NCBI GenBank assembly: GCA_946902875.1
Contig: OX336354.1
Location: 7,289,247-7,353,246 of the forward strand
DNA length: 64,000 nt
Direction of reading: 5' to 3'
Source of the DNA: Nematopogon swammerdamellus
Lineage: Eukaryota > Arthropoda > Insecta > Lepidoptera > Adelidae
A program made the translations under genes and the position numbers. Positions 22,350 through 34,023 of the stretch are shown one piece after another (the first letter of the stretch is position 1; each line of letters begins with the position of its first letter). The notes beneath the pieces were generated by a model, which saw only the letters and a program-made list of their open reading frames with translations, was not told the DNA's origin and ran no database searches.

Positions 22350-23748
22350 CAGTGGCGGGCCTAGGGTCAGATCGTAGAGCAAGCCGAAGCCAAATATTTC
22401 ATACAAAATATAATATATGACTGTTCTGTCAGTCAGTAAATGAAATAAACATGCTTGTATCCCAATTTAAATTATTATTATTTAAATCGAAATAACCGGT
22501 AGTATTCCATACATTTTTTTCGTTTGAAAAAAGCACACAACACCAGCAAAACAACTTGTTGATGTGAGAACAACCTGCTATGTATTTGTTTTGTTTGTTG
22601 TTGTAAACAGAACTCGAGAAGTATCTCTTGTGATTTGATTTACCTTTCTCATAAATAATGTTCAAATCGGGAGTTGGATGCGGCGATGAGACGAGTTCAT
22701 GTTTCTGACTAAAAGTTAAGGTACGCAGTTTACCTTTGTTGATGAGTTCGTCGATGCAACGTAACTCATTACACGGTACGCCATTCGACGATGCATTCGA
22801 TGAAGCAACCACTAACGCCATAACTTCATTCATTCACACACTTTGCAAAAAAACACGCAATCAATCACACACAACGCTTAATCAACCATCAACCCGCTTC
22901 GTAGTGTTTACCTAAATATCCAAATAGCGGCTATCTACAATATAGCCATCTATCGCGTTAAGTTACCGAACATTGTCTCTATTGTTATTTGAGTAATTAA
23001 CTATCACAGTCACAACACTGGCGATTTAGCATGCCAGAGAGAGAACGAAGAGAGAGCCGACGTCACAGAATAGAAAAGAGCCGACGCGACGTTCCGCTCG
23101 CCGCGCCGCCGCCCCCGCCGCCATCCGCCATGGATAATAGAAATATAACTAACCAAAGATTATTATTTCTTTAGTAACGAACATCCTCGCGAACGTCCGA
23201 CCGATCCATCACTTCAAACTTCTACGCCTACATTAGACATCAGTCAGTAGACACGTCTTTGTCGTTCTTCTATTGAAAAACTGAGATAGCACTAATACTG
23301 AGTACGCTTTCGCCTACGGAACGAATGATTCTTAGCATATTTCCCCATACTAATCGCTATACATACTCATATATTATTATACCACTATGGGTGTCTCTAG
23401 GCTAAAAATTGTATGGTACTCGAGAACGAGAAGGCAATAAAATGATGCTAGAATAACAGCGGGAACAAGCGAGATGACTAATGTACGCTCGTATATTGAC
23501 TGATTCATCCATCGCATCGAGGCGAGAGTTCACGAGCAATTCCGTATGATACGAACGAACGAACGAGTCGCCGCGTCGTCGCGTCGTCGACTCAATGACC
23601 TCGTGCGCGCGCGAATGGCACGTGGCGCGATATTTAAAATTAAATTGAAGTACTATCGACTGTTTTCGTTTTCGATTTGCTTTCGAGCTTTGCTTGATTG
23701 ACCTAGGGCAAGCCGGGCTTTTTGGCTTGTATGACGGGCCCGCTACTG
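22350..23748 (-). mobile_element. hAT element, 1,399 bp, with perfect 8-bp target duplication
   Basis: CAGTGGCGGGCC at the left and GGCCCGCTACTG at the right form 12-bp inverted ends with one mismatch. Both are flanked by the direct repeat CGTATCAG (22342-22349 and 23749-23756). The minus strand encodes a TTF-type zinc-finger region but no catalytic domain, so it is an internally deleted copy. A GC-rich block near 23085-23130 differs from the AT-rich rest. Confidence 0.92.
22429..22833 (-). pseudogene. hAT transposase N-terminus, TTF-type zinc finger (truncated)
   Basis: The 134-residue frame starts MNEVMALVVASSNASSNGV. Its central part (KRYFSSSVYNNKQNKYIAGC, then NKLFCWCCVLFSNEKNVW and TTGYFDLNN) has the cysteine and aromatic pattern of the TTF-type zinc finger at the N-terminus of many insect hAT/ZMYM1-like transposases. 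The dimerisation and DDE parts expected after it are missing because the frame stops 80 bases from the element end. Such truncated products can bind element ends, but that is inference. Confidence 0.75.
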
Positions 23749-23756
23749 CGTATCAG

Positions 23757-24329
23757 TAATTTTAGTGCTGGGTAGCCAGTAAGAATAAAAGGTTGACTGA
23801 AATAATTGATCTCCTAGCGATAAGTACTAATATTGTTAATTATCTTTCTCATTTTCTGGTTATGTATTATTTATTATTACTGGTGTATAGTTTATATTCT
23901 ATACTATTTTTCTTTCTGTTTCAGGTATGTCTACATGGCGGCAATGCATTTTGGATTAGGTAGACGATTACATTTTACTGTATTAATCTAACACAAATTC
24001 GCATATATCGCAGCACAAAACTGTTCTTTCGGTTTCTTGAGTTCAGTACTAGCTATGCCCGCGGCTCCGCTCGCGTCACTGTTGATGTTATTCAAATTCA
24101 AATATTTTTTTACAAAAGAAACATTGTACATTAAGTAAAATAATTATCAAATATAGCGACTAAATGTAATAAAATAAGATATGACATGTTCCCTTAAAAG
24201 GACAGTTAAAATTTTTGTTTCTCGGATCGAAACACTGGTCTTGCGTCTGTGACGCCTCGATCCCGTTTTTTCGGTTATACATTGTAAAAGTAATTATAAC
24301 TTCTGCAAAACAAGCAAACTGTCACTCTG
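23757..24329. other. Unrecognised intronic DNA with a repeat scrap
   Basis: GTACTAGCTATGCCCGCGGC (about 24045-24064) is the head of the moth repeat seen at 20450 and 37022. Nothing else is recognised. Confidence 0.45.
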
Positions 24330-24775
24330 TGACAGTTTGCTGTAGCGGCCCGAGACGACGCGACCGCGACGGTTCGCTCGCGTTTTTCGCAAAAGAGAAG
24401 GCCGATCTCCTAGTGGCACTCTTTGCTCGAAACTCGCATTTGGACGATGGCGGTGCCAATAACCGCCATCCATTCCTGGGTGCGATTGCACCATGCCAAA
24501 AATACGGTTCCGCCAAAGCACTGTCCGGCGGCGTGAGTTATACGCTCTAGATGCGAGAAAAGAGAGTGGGCCCGACGGAATCCCTGCACTGGTGTTAAAG
24601 ACATGTGCTCCAGAGGTAGCCCCTGTCCTCACACGCTTGGAAATCTGCTAACGTGCAATCCCCAAAAAAGGAAACCGTTCCGATTCGAAAAACTACCGCT
24701 CGATAGCAATCACCTCATTACTCTGCAAAGTGATGGAGCGCATCATCAATACTCTATTGATGACATGCATACATA
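24330..24775 (+). pseudogene. Jockey-like LINE reverse-transcriptase fragment
   Basis: Plus-strand translation, in shifting frames, gives GSLAFFAKEKADLLVALFA and SHLDDGGA, then ESGPDGIPALVLKTCAPEVA, then NRSDSKNYRSIAITSLLCKV. These match the region leading into and including the first reverse-transcriptase blocks of Jockey-clade LINEs. Frameshifts and a stop break the frame. The piece would follow directly on the part of the same family preserved at 43433-44683. Confidence 0.75.
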
Positions 24776-24985
24776 TAAATTTTAACATTCAACATTTAGC
24801 CAGTTCGATTGTCACAGCGCGAAGAAGAACTGGCAAGAAACTTAGCTAGCTACACATACAGGATTACATAAAAAAAAATCGGTTGACCCGTTCTCAAGTT
24901 ATATACATACCCACAGACGAGAAACCTTCGATTTTATACAACGCAGAGATGATAGAGAAGAGAAGAGACGGAAAATAGAGACTAA

Positions 24986-25130
24986 GGCCCACTTGCACCA
25001 ACACAAATTTAATATATAAACCAGTTTAACTCGCTAAACCAGTTTAAGCTAGCACCCGTTAACTGTGCGAACCGCGTTTAAATCCATAACTCGCTACTTA
25101 ACTTTAAACTCGTGTTGGTGCAAGTGGGCC
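24986..25130. mobile_element. PIF/Harbinger-like MITE, copy 1
   Basis: This 145-bp element has ends GGCCCACTTGCACCAACAC and its reverse complement, flanked by the direct repeat TAA. A 3-bp TWA duplication is typical of PIF/Harbinger. A second copy of identical length is at 37772. Confidence 0.85.
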
Positions 25131-25133
25131 TAA

Positions 25134-25761
25134 GAGCAACTCAATCGTGACCATGACACAAAATCATCGAAATACGAAGTTCGAAATTCGAAGTACGAAA
25201 TGCACATTACGGAAATTAATATTCCACGTACTTTACATAAGTCGGCATGCACTCAAATTCCATAATTATGTACTATATATAACATCGAGGAAGGTGGACG
25301 GTTGCAAATTATGAATCCTTCCTCTCGCTTCTGTGTCGAGACCTCGTTCACTTCCTCAGACGCGAAGGTCTAACACGATGCAGTTTTCCTTCAAAACTAA
25401 CTCGTTTTTGAGTTTCCCTATGTTGCAGTACATATACTAGAATTCAGAATGAGCAAGGTCATGGGAGCACATGAGAGGAGAAGAATTTACAGATATTTCT
25501 GGTGATAAAAAGGCGTAACTATTAATTTTGGTGACACGAAGGAACTGTATATTTATTTTTATTAATTTTCAAAATAGAATAGAATAGAAAATCTATTGCA
25601 CACAATTGAAAGAAGAGCAGTACAAGAAATACATGAGTGCACAAAGGCGGACTTATCACTGCGAGTGATTTTTCTTACAGTCAACCGTTCATTGAAGAGG
25701 AATACAATGAAAAAGAAAGTATGGGTAGTGCAAGTGAAAGGGAAGAGGAATACATGTTTTA
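25134..25761. other. Unrecognised intronic DNA
   Basis: Contains CGAAATACGAAGTTCGAAAT-type short repeats near 25170. No gene recognised. Confidence 0.4.
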
Positions 25762-25929
25762 TCTACACTAATATTATAAAGAGGTGAAGTTTCTAAGTTT
25801 GTAAGTTTGGATGTAGGAGGTAATCTCCGAAAATACTCATCCGATTTTAAAAATTCTTTGACCAATATTTAGAAGGGACCTTCAGGGTGGACATAGGATG
25901 TGCTAGCGAAGTCGCGGGCAAAAGTTAGT
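25762..25929 (+). mobile_element. Helitron-like non-autonomous repeat
   Basis: It starts TCTACACTAATATTATAAAG, contains ACTCATCCGATTTTAAAAAT and ends with a small hairpin (GCGAAGTCGC) shortly before TTAGT. A TC start, a 3' hairpin and a CTAG/TTAG-type end are the layout of lepidopteran Helitron-like repeats. No direct repeats are expected or seen. Confidence 0.5.
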
Positions 25930-26529
25930 TTTATATACATATGGGTGTCCCAGAAACCGACGATAATCCTTTGACAGGAGATAGGGCTACTAATTACCTC
26001 TCAGAATATCTAATTTTAGGTTTAGTAAAAATGGCTTAGTTTTTGAGATATTGTCATTTTTGTAAAAATCCAAAATTTTCTCCCTCAGCTCATTTTTTTA
26101 AATACGTACATACATAAGTACAAATCTACTAATTTATAAATAAGTACAAATCTAAGATTTTCTTAAATCTATTTTTTTTTCAAATATTCCTGAAAAGTAA
26201 GGCTTTCACACGGTATAATTTATTTTTTCATGTTTAATTCTGTTTAGCTGAAAAACGACTTAAGAGCCACATGTTAAAAAAATTTCAGCCTCATCCCTTG
26301 AGTTTGGCCCTTCGCGGTGAAAAAAAAAATAACTACACTAAAGTGGCATTATGCAACAAAAATACGCCCATCTAATGTAGTTTTTAAAATGGTACATCAC
26401 TTACCGATTTGCCCAATAATTTATGAGATATTGTTATTTAACTGCAAAAGGACCTCGGAATTTGATAACTGTTATGCCAACTACGAATTGGAATAAAATA
26501 AACACTTGAAGTAAATTGGTCTTTATTAA

Positions 26530-26930
26530 CCTGTTAAAGTAGATGTTCAAATGGTTTACCACCTGCACAAATGCTAGCTCAACGTCTTCTCACAAATGCC
26601 CGGTTGGTGCGTCGAGCAAGTACTCGATGCAAGTGCAGAAACGTCCACCTATGCTATGTAAATAGTTTGTGTTTTCCGTCCAGTTGAGTGTAGCCGGCAC
26701 GACCGAAGGGAATCACTGACGTGGCACCAAGTTCACCCGGTGTTATGGGCTGACATCACGGATGTTGTAGGTGATGTAGCCAACCATGTCAGTTTACATA
26801 AAAAAAAACCTGAGCTACTGCTGTAATTCTTTCTTTGCGATCTATCAAGTTTTCCACCGGTTTCACGTAAACTTTTTCTTTTAAATAGCCCCAATAATAA
26901 AAATCTAACGGATTTAAATCCGGTCATCTA
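26530..26930 (-). pseudogene. Mariner-like transposase C-terminus, left arm, SINE-interrupted
   Basis: Read in reverse from 26930, the frame matches the end of an IS630/mariner-type transposase whose third catalytic residue lies in a PLDF motif. It is interrupted by the SINE-like unit at 26655-26812. After the insert, the last residues end in a FEHLL-type tail before a stop near 26533. Stops and shifts make it non-functional. Confidence 0.6.
26655..26812 (+). repeat. SINE-like repeat, family A, inside the palindrome's left arm
   Basis: A well-preserved copy from GTGTTTTCCGTCCAGTTGAG to CAGTTTACATAAAAAAAA. It is inserted in the transposase remnant; its 3' part also appears in the right arm. 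Confidence 0.8.
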
Positions 26931-26984
26931 GACGTCCGGTCTATCTATGGGGATGCAAGTGGCTAGGAGGCCACAAGACGTCCA

Positions 26985-27310
26985 TTGAATTGTAGAGACT
27001 TTAAACGGGCGAATTATCTTGAGTTTCTGCAACAGGAGCTTCAGAGCCTTTTAGAAGATGTACCATTGGCCATACGGAGGTGGTTGCAAAATGATGGCTG
27101 CCCAGCCCGTTACGCTAGAGAGGTGCGTAATTTTTTAGACCAAGCTTATCCCCACAGATGGATCGGACGTCTAGGTCACCGGATTTAAATCCGTTAGATT
27201 TTTATTATTGGGGCTATTTAAAAGACAAAGTTTTCGGGAAACCGGTGGAAAACTTGATAGAGCTCAAAGAAAGAATTACGGCAGTAGCTCAGGTTTTTTT
27301 TTATGTAAAC
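26985..27310 (+). pseudogene. Mariner-like transposase C-terminal half, right arm, frameshifted
   Basis: The first frame (YLEFLQQELQSLLEDVPLAI, NDGCPARYAREVRNFLDQAY) carries the second catalytic Asp in NDGCPARY. After a small deletion near 27170, another frame gives SPDLNPLDFYYWGYLKDKVF with the third catalytic Asp in PLDF. An Asp instead of Glu at this place marks a mariner-type DDxD transposase, of the kind often annotated with a DUF4817 N-terminus. The frameshift and a SINE fragment at 27296 abolish the protein. Confidence 0.75.
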
Positions 27311-27346
27311 TGACATGGTTGGCTACATCACCTACAACATCCGTGT
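27296..27346 (-). repeat. SINE-like family A fragment in the right arm
   Basis: TTTTATGTAAACTGACATGG to GGCTACATCACC and CATCCGTG; the rest is deleted. It shares the TTACAT variant with the left-arm copy, supporting common descent of the two arms. Confidence 0.75.
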
Positions 27347-27874
27347 TTATTTTATTCCAATTCGTAGTTGGTAGAACAGTTATCAAATTCCGAGGTCCTT
27401 TTGCAGTTAAATAACAATATCTCATAAATGATTGGGCAAATCTGTAAGTGATGTACCATTTTAAAAACTACATTAGATGGGCGTATTTTTGTTGCATAAT
27501 GCCACTTTAGTGTAGTTATTTTTTTTTTCACCGCGAACGGCCAAACTCAAGGGATGAAGCTGAAATTTTTTTAACATGTGGCTCTTAAGTCGTTTTTCAG
27601 CTAAACAGGATTAAACATGAAAAAATAAATTATATCGTGTGAAAGCCTTACTTTTTAGAAATATTTCACAAAGACTAGATTTAAGAAAATCTTACATTTG
27701 TACTTGTGGCATTTAAAAAAATTAGCTGAGGGAGAAAATTTTGGATTTTTACAAAAATGACAATATCTCAAAAACTAAGCCATTTTTTCTAAACCTAAAA
27801 TTAGATATTCTGAGAGGTAATTAGCAGCCCTATCTCCTGTTAAAGGATTATCGTCGGTTTCTGGGACATCCTGT

Positions 27875-28145
27875 ATACTTACAAATAACATTCATACCAA
27901 TAGGTATGCATTGCATGTTATATAAATATATCAATGCATAAAATACAAACAGCATGATCTGATCATACATACAGTAATCGGCAGTAAATAATGAACAATC
28001 GAGCTTTAATAAAAAGAGACAATCCGGTTGTAGAGCGTCGTCCCTGTCGCACGAACCCGCACGGGTCTCTTGCGAATGTTTTTTCGAAACATTTACACAG
28101 AAACATCGAAACATTGGGGCGTGGCCATCCACATTTGTATGAAAA
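27875..28145. other. Unrecognised intronic DNA
   Basis: A short GC-richer piece at 28030-28085 has ORFs on both strands but no motif. Confidence 0.4.
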
Positions 28146-28343
28146 CCATAGAGAAATAATGGTTTTGTTTCATGTTTCTTGTGTATTGTTTCAAAAAAAC
28201 ATGCGCAGGAGACGCGGCTTAAGTCTGCCAGGAACTGCACACATTTTTAATTACTGGCAAAAGAGAGAAAGGCTTAATTTTGACTGTTATTTATAAAATT
28301 GTGTGTGAGCATTTTTCGTTTCATAAACATAATTTCTCTATGG
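28146..28343. repeat. Small inverted-repeat element
   Basis: CCATAGAGAAATAATG at 28146-28161 is repeated in reverse complement, with one mismatch, at 28328-28343. A roughly 200-bp MITE is possible; target duplication is not evident. Confidence 0.4.
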
Positions 28344-31284
28344 GTCGGTCAGGATCCCAAGTGAAAACTATACTTTCCTTCCCTTACTGCCGGCAGACAA
28401 CCATAACGAAGAAAATCATAGAAATAAATTAAATGAAAAAAAAAACAGACTCATGAAACATCGTGAATACTCCCGGAAGTTTACCTTGACCATGGTTATG
28501 AACTCCTGGGTCATTGTACCATATTATCAAGTTGAAATTTCAGTCATTCTCCTTCTGGCGTCTTCCCAATTTTGTTCTGCGAAGAAATCTGATCATCTGC
28601 TAATTAGTTACACATATGACGCCAGCAACGTAAAGTGTATGGGGGTTATTGCACGAAGTTGCCAGCTGGCCAACTCTTTTAGTTTAAAAAAAGATGAATT
28701 TTAATATTATATTTCTTAGAAGATTCCGTAGCAAAAATTATAAAATTCCGTTAGTTATCTGTCTCCATGTCGAGTCCTCTGTACGAGTAATCGGTAAAAA
28801 GTTACTAAACAAAATTGCAAAATTCTTTCTAATTTGTCACCACACACGGTTCTTACTTAGGAAGGTTTAGTGAGATAGGTCATTAGTTTTTTTAATTAGA
28901 CCACCTCTTTGCTAGGCAACCTTGTTATGTGATTGGAACAAAAATAGGGGAATAAACTTGGAATAACATTACAAAATTACAACTTCACTTTCTATGTCGA
29001 CGATCCAAGCGCTTCGACAGTTTACATAGGTACACCAAGCGGCGAAACTACAAGGTGTTTTTTCTTATCGTACTAAAATCTATAAGAGCAACGCGCATTT
29101 ATGTATGACAATTTTATTTATTTGTAGATGAGCTTAGAATAAAAGAACTAACACATTCGAGAGAACACGTGAGAGCACACCACATTAAAAAATTACGATT
29201 GTTTTTAGCAACGAGGTTTTTAGTCTAGCAAAAAGGCATCATTGAACTTTTTTTTATGTTATCTTTTAAAGATGCTCCCAAAATTTTTCATAAAGGTCGG
29301 GCAAAGGCGTAGAGGTATCGAGTATCTTTTGGAAAGGAAGATAAGAATTTAGACAATCTTTCTATCGCACTATAGTTGACAATGATAAGATATTATGTAC
29401 TTACTGATAACCTGATGTCAATTGTTTCAGTATGATTTTTGTGTTTCTTAAGTTCTTTTATCTTTAAAGCTATTCCAGTTATTATTGGAATAATTCCAAT
29501 ACTTACCATACTTATCTTCTGATGTGCTGACATATCGGCGATACATACTCGGCGTCACCCTCGTCGTAATGTCTACCTAAATATAATTTAAGTTATTCTG
29601 TAAAAGGTCGTTGAGCGAATCTGTGTATTGTACAACCGGAATAGCTGTGGTGTGGTTTTCAGATTTTGGGTGCCGTTTTTGCACTCGATTTATTACCAAA
29701 AACCTAGGTACGTCTTGGAAAGCTTGGCGCTCAGATTTTTTATGGAGCCTCGGACATTTTTGAACTTTTTCGTGTTAATATGTAAGTTGCTAACCGGTAT
29801 TAAAGTATTCATTGCTCTGAGTTTTGTACCCTCGCAATGAGAGGTTGCCCTGAAATTCTCCTTGATAGTTTTGATATGAAGGAATGAGTGTTTTGACAAA
29901 CCTGCTAATTATGGTTTTTAAGGCTGTATACAAGTTAAAATTTTGCCTTTTCTGATAGATGTACCATCAATATTACTCATATTCAGTTGTAATATATGTA
30001 GGTAAAACTTATTGGACGCGTAACGAGAACAAACTAAAAGGTTTTGAAAAAAAAGTTCATTATATGTATATCTTCTACCTATGTTCATAGATAGCTTTTT
30101 ACTTTTTCGTTTCAATTCGTTGTTTTATAGTAAAAAAAAATCTAAACCGAATTTTCACTTACGCTAAACAATTTCGTTCGATGCATCCAACCCGAAAAAA
30201 TACAGATAGTGATAAGTGTCGCTATCTTGCTTGCACCCGTGAAATTTGCACCGTGCCTGCTTACGTTGCAAGTGGTTACCTGTAAACAGGTTCAATGGCT
30301 GTCTCACTCGTATGCGTGCTAGACGATCCCACATTATCATGATGTACGAGTATGACAGTTTTGAAGCGCTACGCCCATCATACGAGTATTTCTAATGTCA
30401 ATTACTCGACCCTAACCGCTCCAGTCAGGAAGGAATCCGGAAAAAATATGAGAGGAAAAATATGGGTTTGGAAACAGTTATGGAAATTTCATTAAAATAT
30501 TTAACGGCTTTACTCACGGTCATCTCTGAGCTATGTAGCTCCAGTTTTGGAAATATTAACATGATGACGAGCATGATGATAGTTAATTTATTTCGTGGAC
30601 TATTTATTTCAATTGGTGGACCTTTTTTTTTTGCTCTCAAAAACATGTAATATTTAGTGTACTGGGACCTACCCTTGATTAAATAATATTATTTCAGTTA
30701 GTCTAGAAATAAATTAGACTTGCTTGCTTTTTAACTTAATTTTTTTTCCGGACCTCAATGATTCTTCGGATACATGTTTTCCCTCCTAAGTCCATTAATA
30801 TTTTTCCGTGTATATTTTTCCTCCTACTTCCAGGAAACCCTAACTAAGCATCAGGGCATTGGACGAACAATTGGGGGAATCGTCTAAAACTAGGGTTCGT
30901 TGTACCTTGACAGCGTGGGCTGACTTGTTCGTCATCTCACATCAGCGGTCTCTCTGATCTTGATTGTCTCTTGTCAGTTTTAATTATGTACGCTTTTTTT
31001 GACTTGGCAAAAGGTCTATTCTTGACGAGCGTGTGAAGTGACGGGTCTGCTAGAGTTACCGGCTAGACAGCGTGACGCCTCCTGGCCGCTTGTGCGAGTT
31101 TAGTGAACTGTGGTAAAAGATTAATGAATTGTAGAATTGGTTTGATGGCGACGAATTCAAACGAATAGAACTGCTGCCACATATTGCATACTATTTACTT
31201 ACTACCCAACATGATCTGCAAGTGCACATAATTTACCCCAGATGGCTGCTCCAAGTGCGTCAGAGATAGACATAATCCTATCTT
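28344..31284. other. Unrecognised AT-rich intronic DNA (2.9 kb)
   Basis: No gene, TIR or LINE/SINE end that I can name. Short ORFs (28453, 29628, 30462 and antisense) carry no motif. Confidence 0.4.
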
Positions 31285-31320
31285 GTATATATATATACCT
31301 ATATATATATATATATATAA
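31285..31320. repeat. TA microsatellite
   Basis: Two TA runs separated by CC. Confidence 0.85.
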
Positions 31321-31321
31321 T

Positions 31322-31440
31322 TGGTTTCTCGGAAACGGCTCTAACGATTTGGATGAAATTTTGTATTTAGATAATGTTATTTTTTTCAAGGTTATCTAGA
31401 TAGGTGTAGACGCCGAGCGAAGCTCGGTCGCCCAGGTACT
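31322..31440. repeat. Interspersed moth repeat end
   Basis: GGAAACGGCTCTAACGATTT, then a short hairpin-like CCGAGCGAAGCTCGG and GTCGCCCAGGTAC. This tail type is common in moth genomes; its class is uncertain. Confidence 0.4.
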
Positions 31441-31794
31441 TATATTTGAAATTACATGTGCACACCATTTATAATGCCTTCACTTTTCGACGAGTCGATT
31501 AATTTAATAGGAATATTCCTCTCCTATACCTTTGAATGCATCCCTTCTATCCGTAGATGGTGGCTAGAGGGAAAAAGCAGGCGTGGTCGGTTGACTTACT
31601 GCATACATGGACAATATTACTATTATAAGTATTATTGTCCATGACTGCATACGAGGCACGCACGGCTCGCACGACTCAGTGCAGAAGTTCAGCCGCATTA
31701 GAAATAGAAAGATGTTTGATTAACTTTCATCGTAGTACGGACTAAAATGTCGTAAGTAAAATAGTGAGCCATCGTAATTTACAAGTAAGGTGGT
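31441..31794. other. Unrecognised intronic DNA
   Basis: Contains an inverted word (TGGACAATATTACT with its near complement ending at 31642). Nothing else recognised. Confidence 0.4.
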
Positions 31795-31912
31795 GTATTG
31801 ATCAGAAGAGCGGAAGACCGCGTGTGATGGCGGCGTGCCTTGGGAGGGGTCAATGTTCCACAGTGGACTGATACGGGCTGATGTTGACGATAATGATGAT
31901 GATGATGATGAT
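31795..31912 (+). mobile_element. RTE-type LINE 3' tail with GAT microsatellite
   Basis: AGAAGAGCGGAAGACCGCGT, GTGCCTTGGGAGGGGTCAAT and ACTGATACGGGCTGATG lead to a run of GATGATGAT. The order matches the RTE end at 49375-49694 in the opposite orientation. Confidence 0.75.
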
Positions 31913-32030
31913 TAGATAGAATAGAATATACATATATTATTGATCCAAAACATTTTACAGAAGTAAGCACATTAGAACATTTACACGAGATGGAAATGCG
32001 GGCGTATCACTTACAGAGATTTCTTCTAGT

Positions 32031-32089
32031 CAACCTTCTGATGTTTCAGTCAGAAGGTTGAATCGACTCTGAAACTTTCAGAGTCGATT
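32031..32089. repeat. Two adjacent perfect hairpins
   Basis: CAACCTTCTGA / TCAGAAGGTTG with an 8-base loop (32031-32060) is followed at once by AATCGACTCTGAAA and its exact reverse complement (32061-32089). Confidence 0.8.
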
Positions 32090-34023
32090 GATATAGTGAA
32101 AAGTAATTGGTTATTGGCAGAAGAGTTAAGTGTGAGAATTAAAAATAAATTAATTAATAGTAAGAATACCTTATATTAATAATGCATATAAGTCACATGT
32201 ATAAGTACATGCGCGTTAAATAAAAGCTATACCTAATTGCTAATTAAAGCTATAACTACTAGTAATCTGGGCAACAACTACTGCATAGTACTCTGGGAAT
32301 ACACGGAAGGAATGCACATCTGCACATGCAATACAGTACATTGCATCATATCACAGTAGTTCTGGATATAGATATTCAAAGAAAAGATCTCGAGGTGTGC
32401 GACAAATTCAAGGCGTTTTCCTTATTGCAATCTCATCTCGTTGTGTCTTACGGTGTTCGTGGCGTACATCGTCATGCAGATTATATACATACCTACAGTT
32501 TTTGTCAACAACTGTGACCCACTTTAGGTCCCTCTTGGCTGCGCCACCACATTAAAATGGGGCGAATGCAGGCGTGCCGCTGTACGACTTCCCAGAAGTC
32601 GTGAAATAAACAACGAGTTTGCGCGGTCCGCATTTGCGAAAGCCATCTCCACTTTGGTCACTTCGAGTGTTATTCGACACAGCCACTTCGAGGTAGCATG
32701 GCGGGGTCGTGTTACAATAACAAAAAATAATACATACGCCTGATGACGACGTCGCTACCACGTGTTTCGCAATGGCGTAGGCAGAGACAACGGGTCCACA
32801 CGTGCCACGGTTCTGACTCCTGATCTGACACAGTGGGTCTTTCCCTACTCTTACGATCCACGAATCTTGAAATGGCTTCAACTGACACCTCCCCGGGGGT
32901 GAGATTGACCATGCCTAAGGCTTTGACCTCGAGCACAGCTACGCAGCTAGAACGATAGCTACGCAGGTAGGGTGCAATTAGCAATATAAAAAATCCGTGT
33001 TAATATGGTAATCAAACATTTATTTATTTATTTTTAATGAACGAACAGCTCTTGATGTGCGATATACATCATGATGTGTTCATATCAAGTTGTTTTTTTT
33101 TAATGGTAAGTAAACTACGAAGTTGTTAAAACACATAAGTATTTCTCGCACAGGGCCGTCAGACAATCAATCAAGCATGTTTTATTCAAGGCTCGAGCTG
33201 ACAAGTTCCTGTGCATCGATCGAGTACAGGTTTCGCTGGCGGTGCAACAGTTAGGAATGATTCACTATCAAGTTGGTCGAGTGTAGTCGCGGTGATCAGA
33301 TATACGCGAGGCGAGCCGAGCTACCGGGTAGATAGATACCGGACGCTAGCTTCATTCGGGCCACCTCGCAGTGAGGGCTTACATGATTCTGTCACGGCAC
33401 AGCCGAAGGGAATCGCTGACATAGCTGACATGTAGAAGTGTAGTAGCCGTAGGCTGAAATCTCGCATGTACCACGTGGGTGTGGATATCCTGCTGCTGCA
33501 GCAGTGATTGCATGCGGCTATACATTTTCGTATCTTATGCAATTGTTCTTTTGCGAAATAAATGATGTTTATTAGAATTAGGTACAACACGCTGTACCTA
33601 ATTCAAATAAACCGCTGTGTAAAAAAGTTCTAAGAGGGAATATAAAACGCACTGGTTTGGTATTCGGAATCCCCGCGAACCACCCAATGTTCGTGGACAT
33701 CATTAGCCAAGTAAGAGTAGGCGGCAAGATGCCACATGCCGAGCTTTGCATAACAATACATGCCGGTTATCATTAGCGGAATATCAGTGACTGCAGAAAC
33801 GTGCGGCACTGAAAACCCGCTAATTTTGCTCCTATTGTTGATTCCAATACCTAGTTGGTTAGGTATATGAACGAATGTAGGTACCTACTCCTTTCTATCA
33901 ACCAAACGTAGGAAACCCTATGTGAACCCCTACTAAAAGTAAGCAAGGGTTATCCATATACGGCACGGACGCAATGTGGACCGTCAGACAAGCGGTGCGA
34001 TTGATAGCCTCGGGTCGTCCAGC
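32090..34023. other. Unrecognised intronic DNA
   Basis: GC-richer stretches at 32540-32950 and 33200-33430 have ORFs without known motifs. A short piece near 33386-33425 (CACGGCACAGCCGAAGGGAA) resembles part of SINE-like family A. A 12-bp inverted word surrounds 33575-33604. Confidence 0.4.

Larger units (their letters stand above)
25940..27874. mobile_element. Palindromic mariner-like element with 0.5-0.9 kb inverted arms
   Basis: The ends (TGTCCCAGAAACCGACGATA on each outer edge) and long inner stretches match in reverse complement. The left outer arm 25940-26500 pairs with the right outer arm 27350-27874, and inner segments around 26735-26985 pair with about 27140-27345. Both arms carry a remnant of the transposase C-terminus and of a SINE-like insertion, so the inversion-duplication came after the SINE insertion. 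The right arm has lost the segment present at about 26500-26690. Transcription through it would give a long hairpin RNA. Confidence 0.85.

Noticed and set aside
30425..30650. Overlapping hydrophobic ORFs on both strands
   Set aside because: AT-rich chance frames without splice, promoter or family support.
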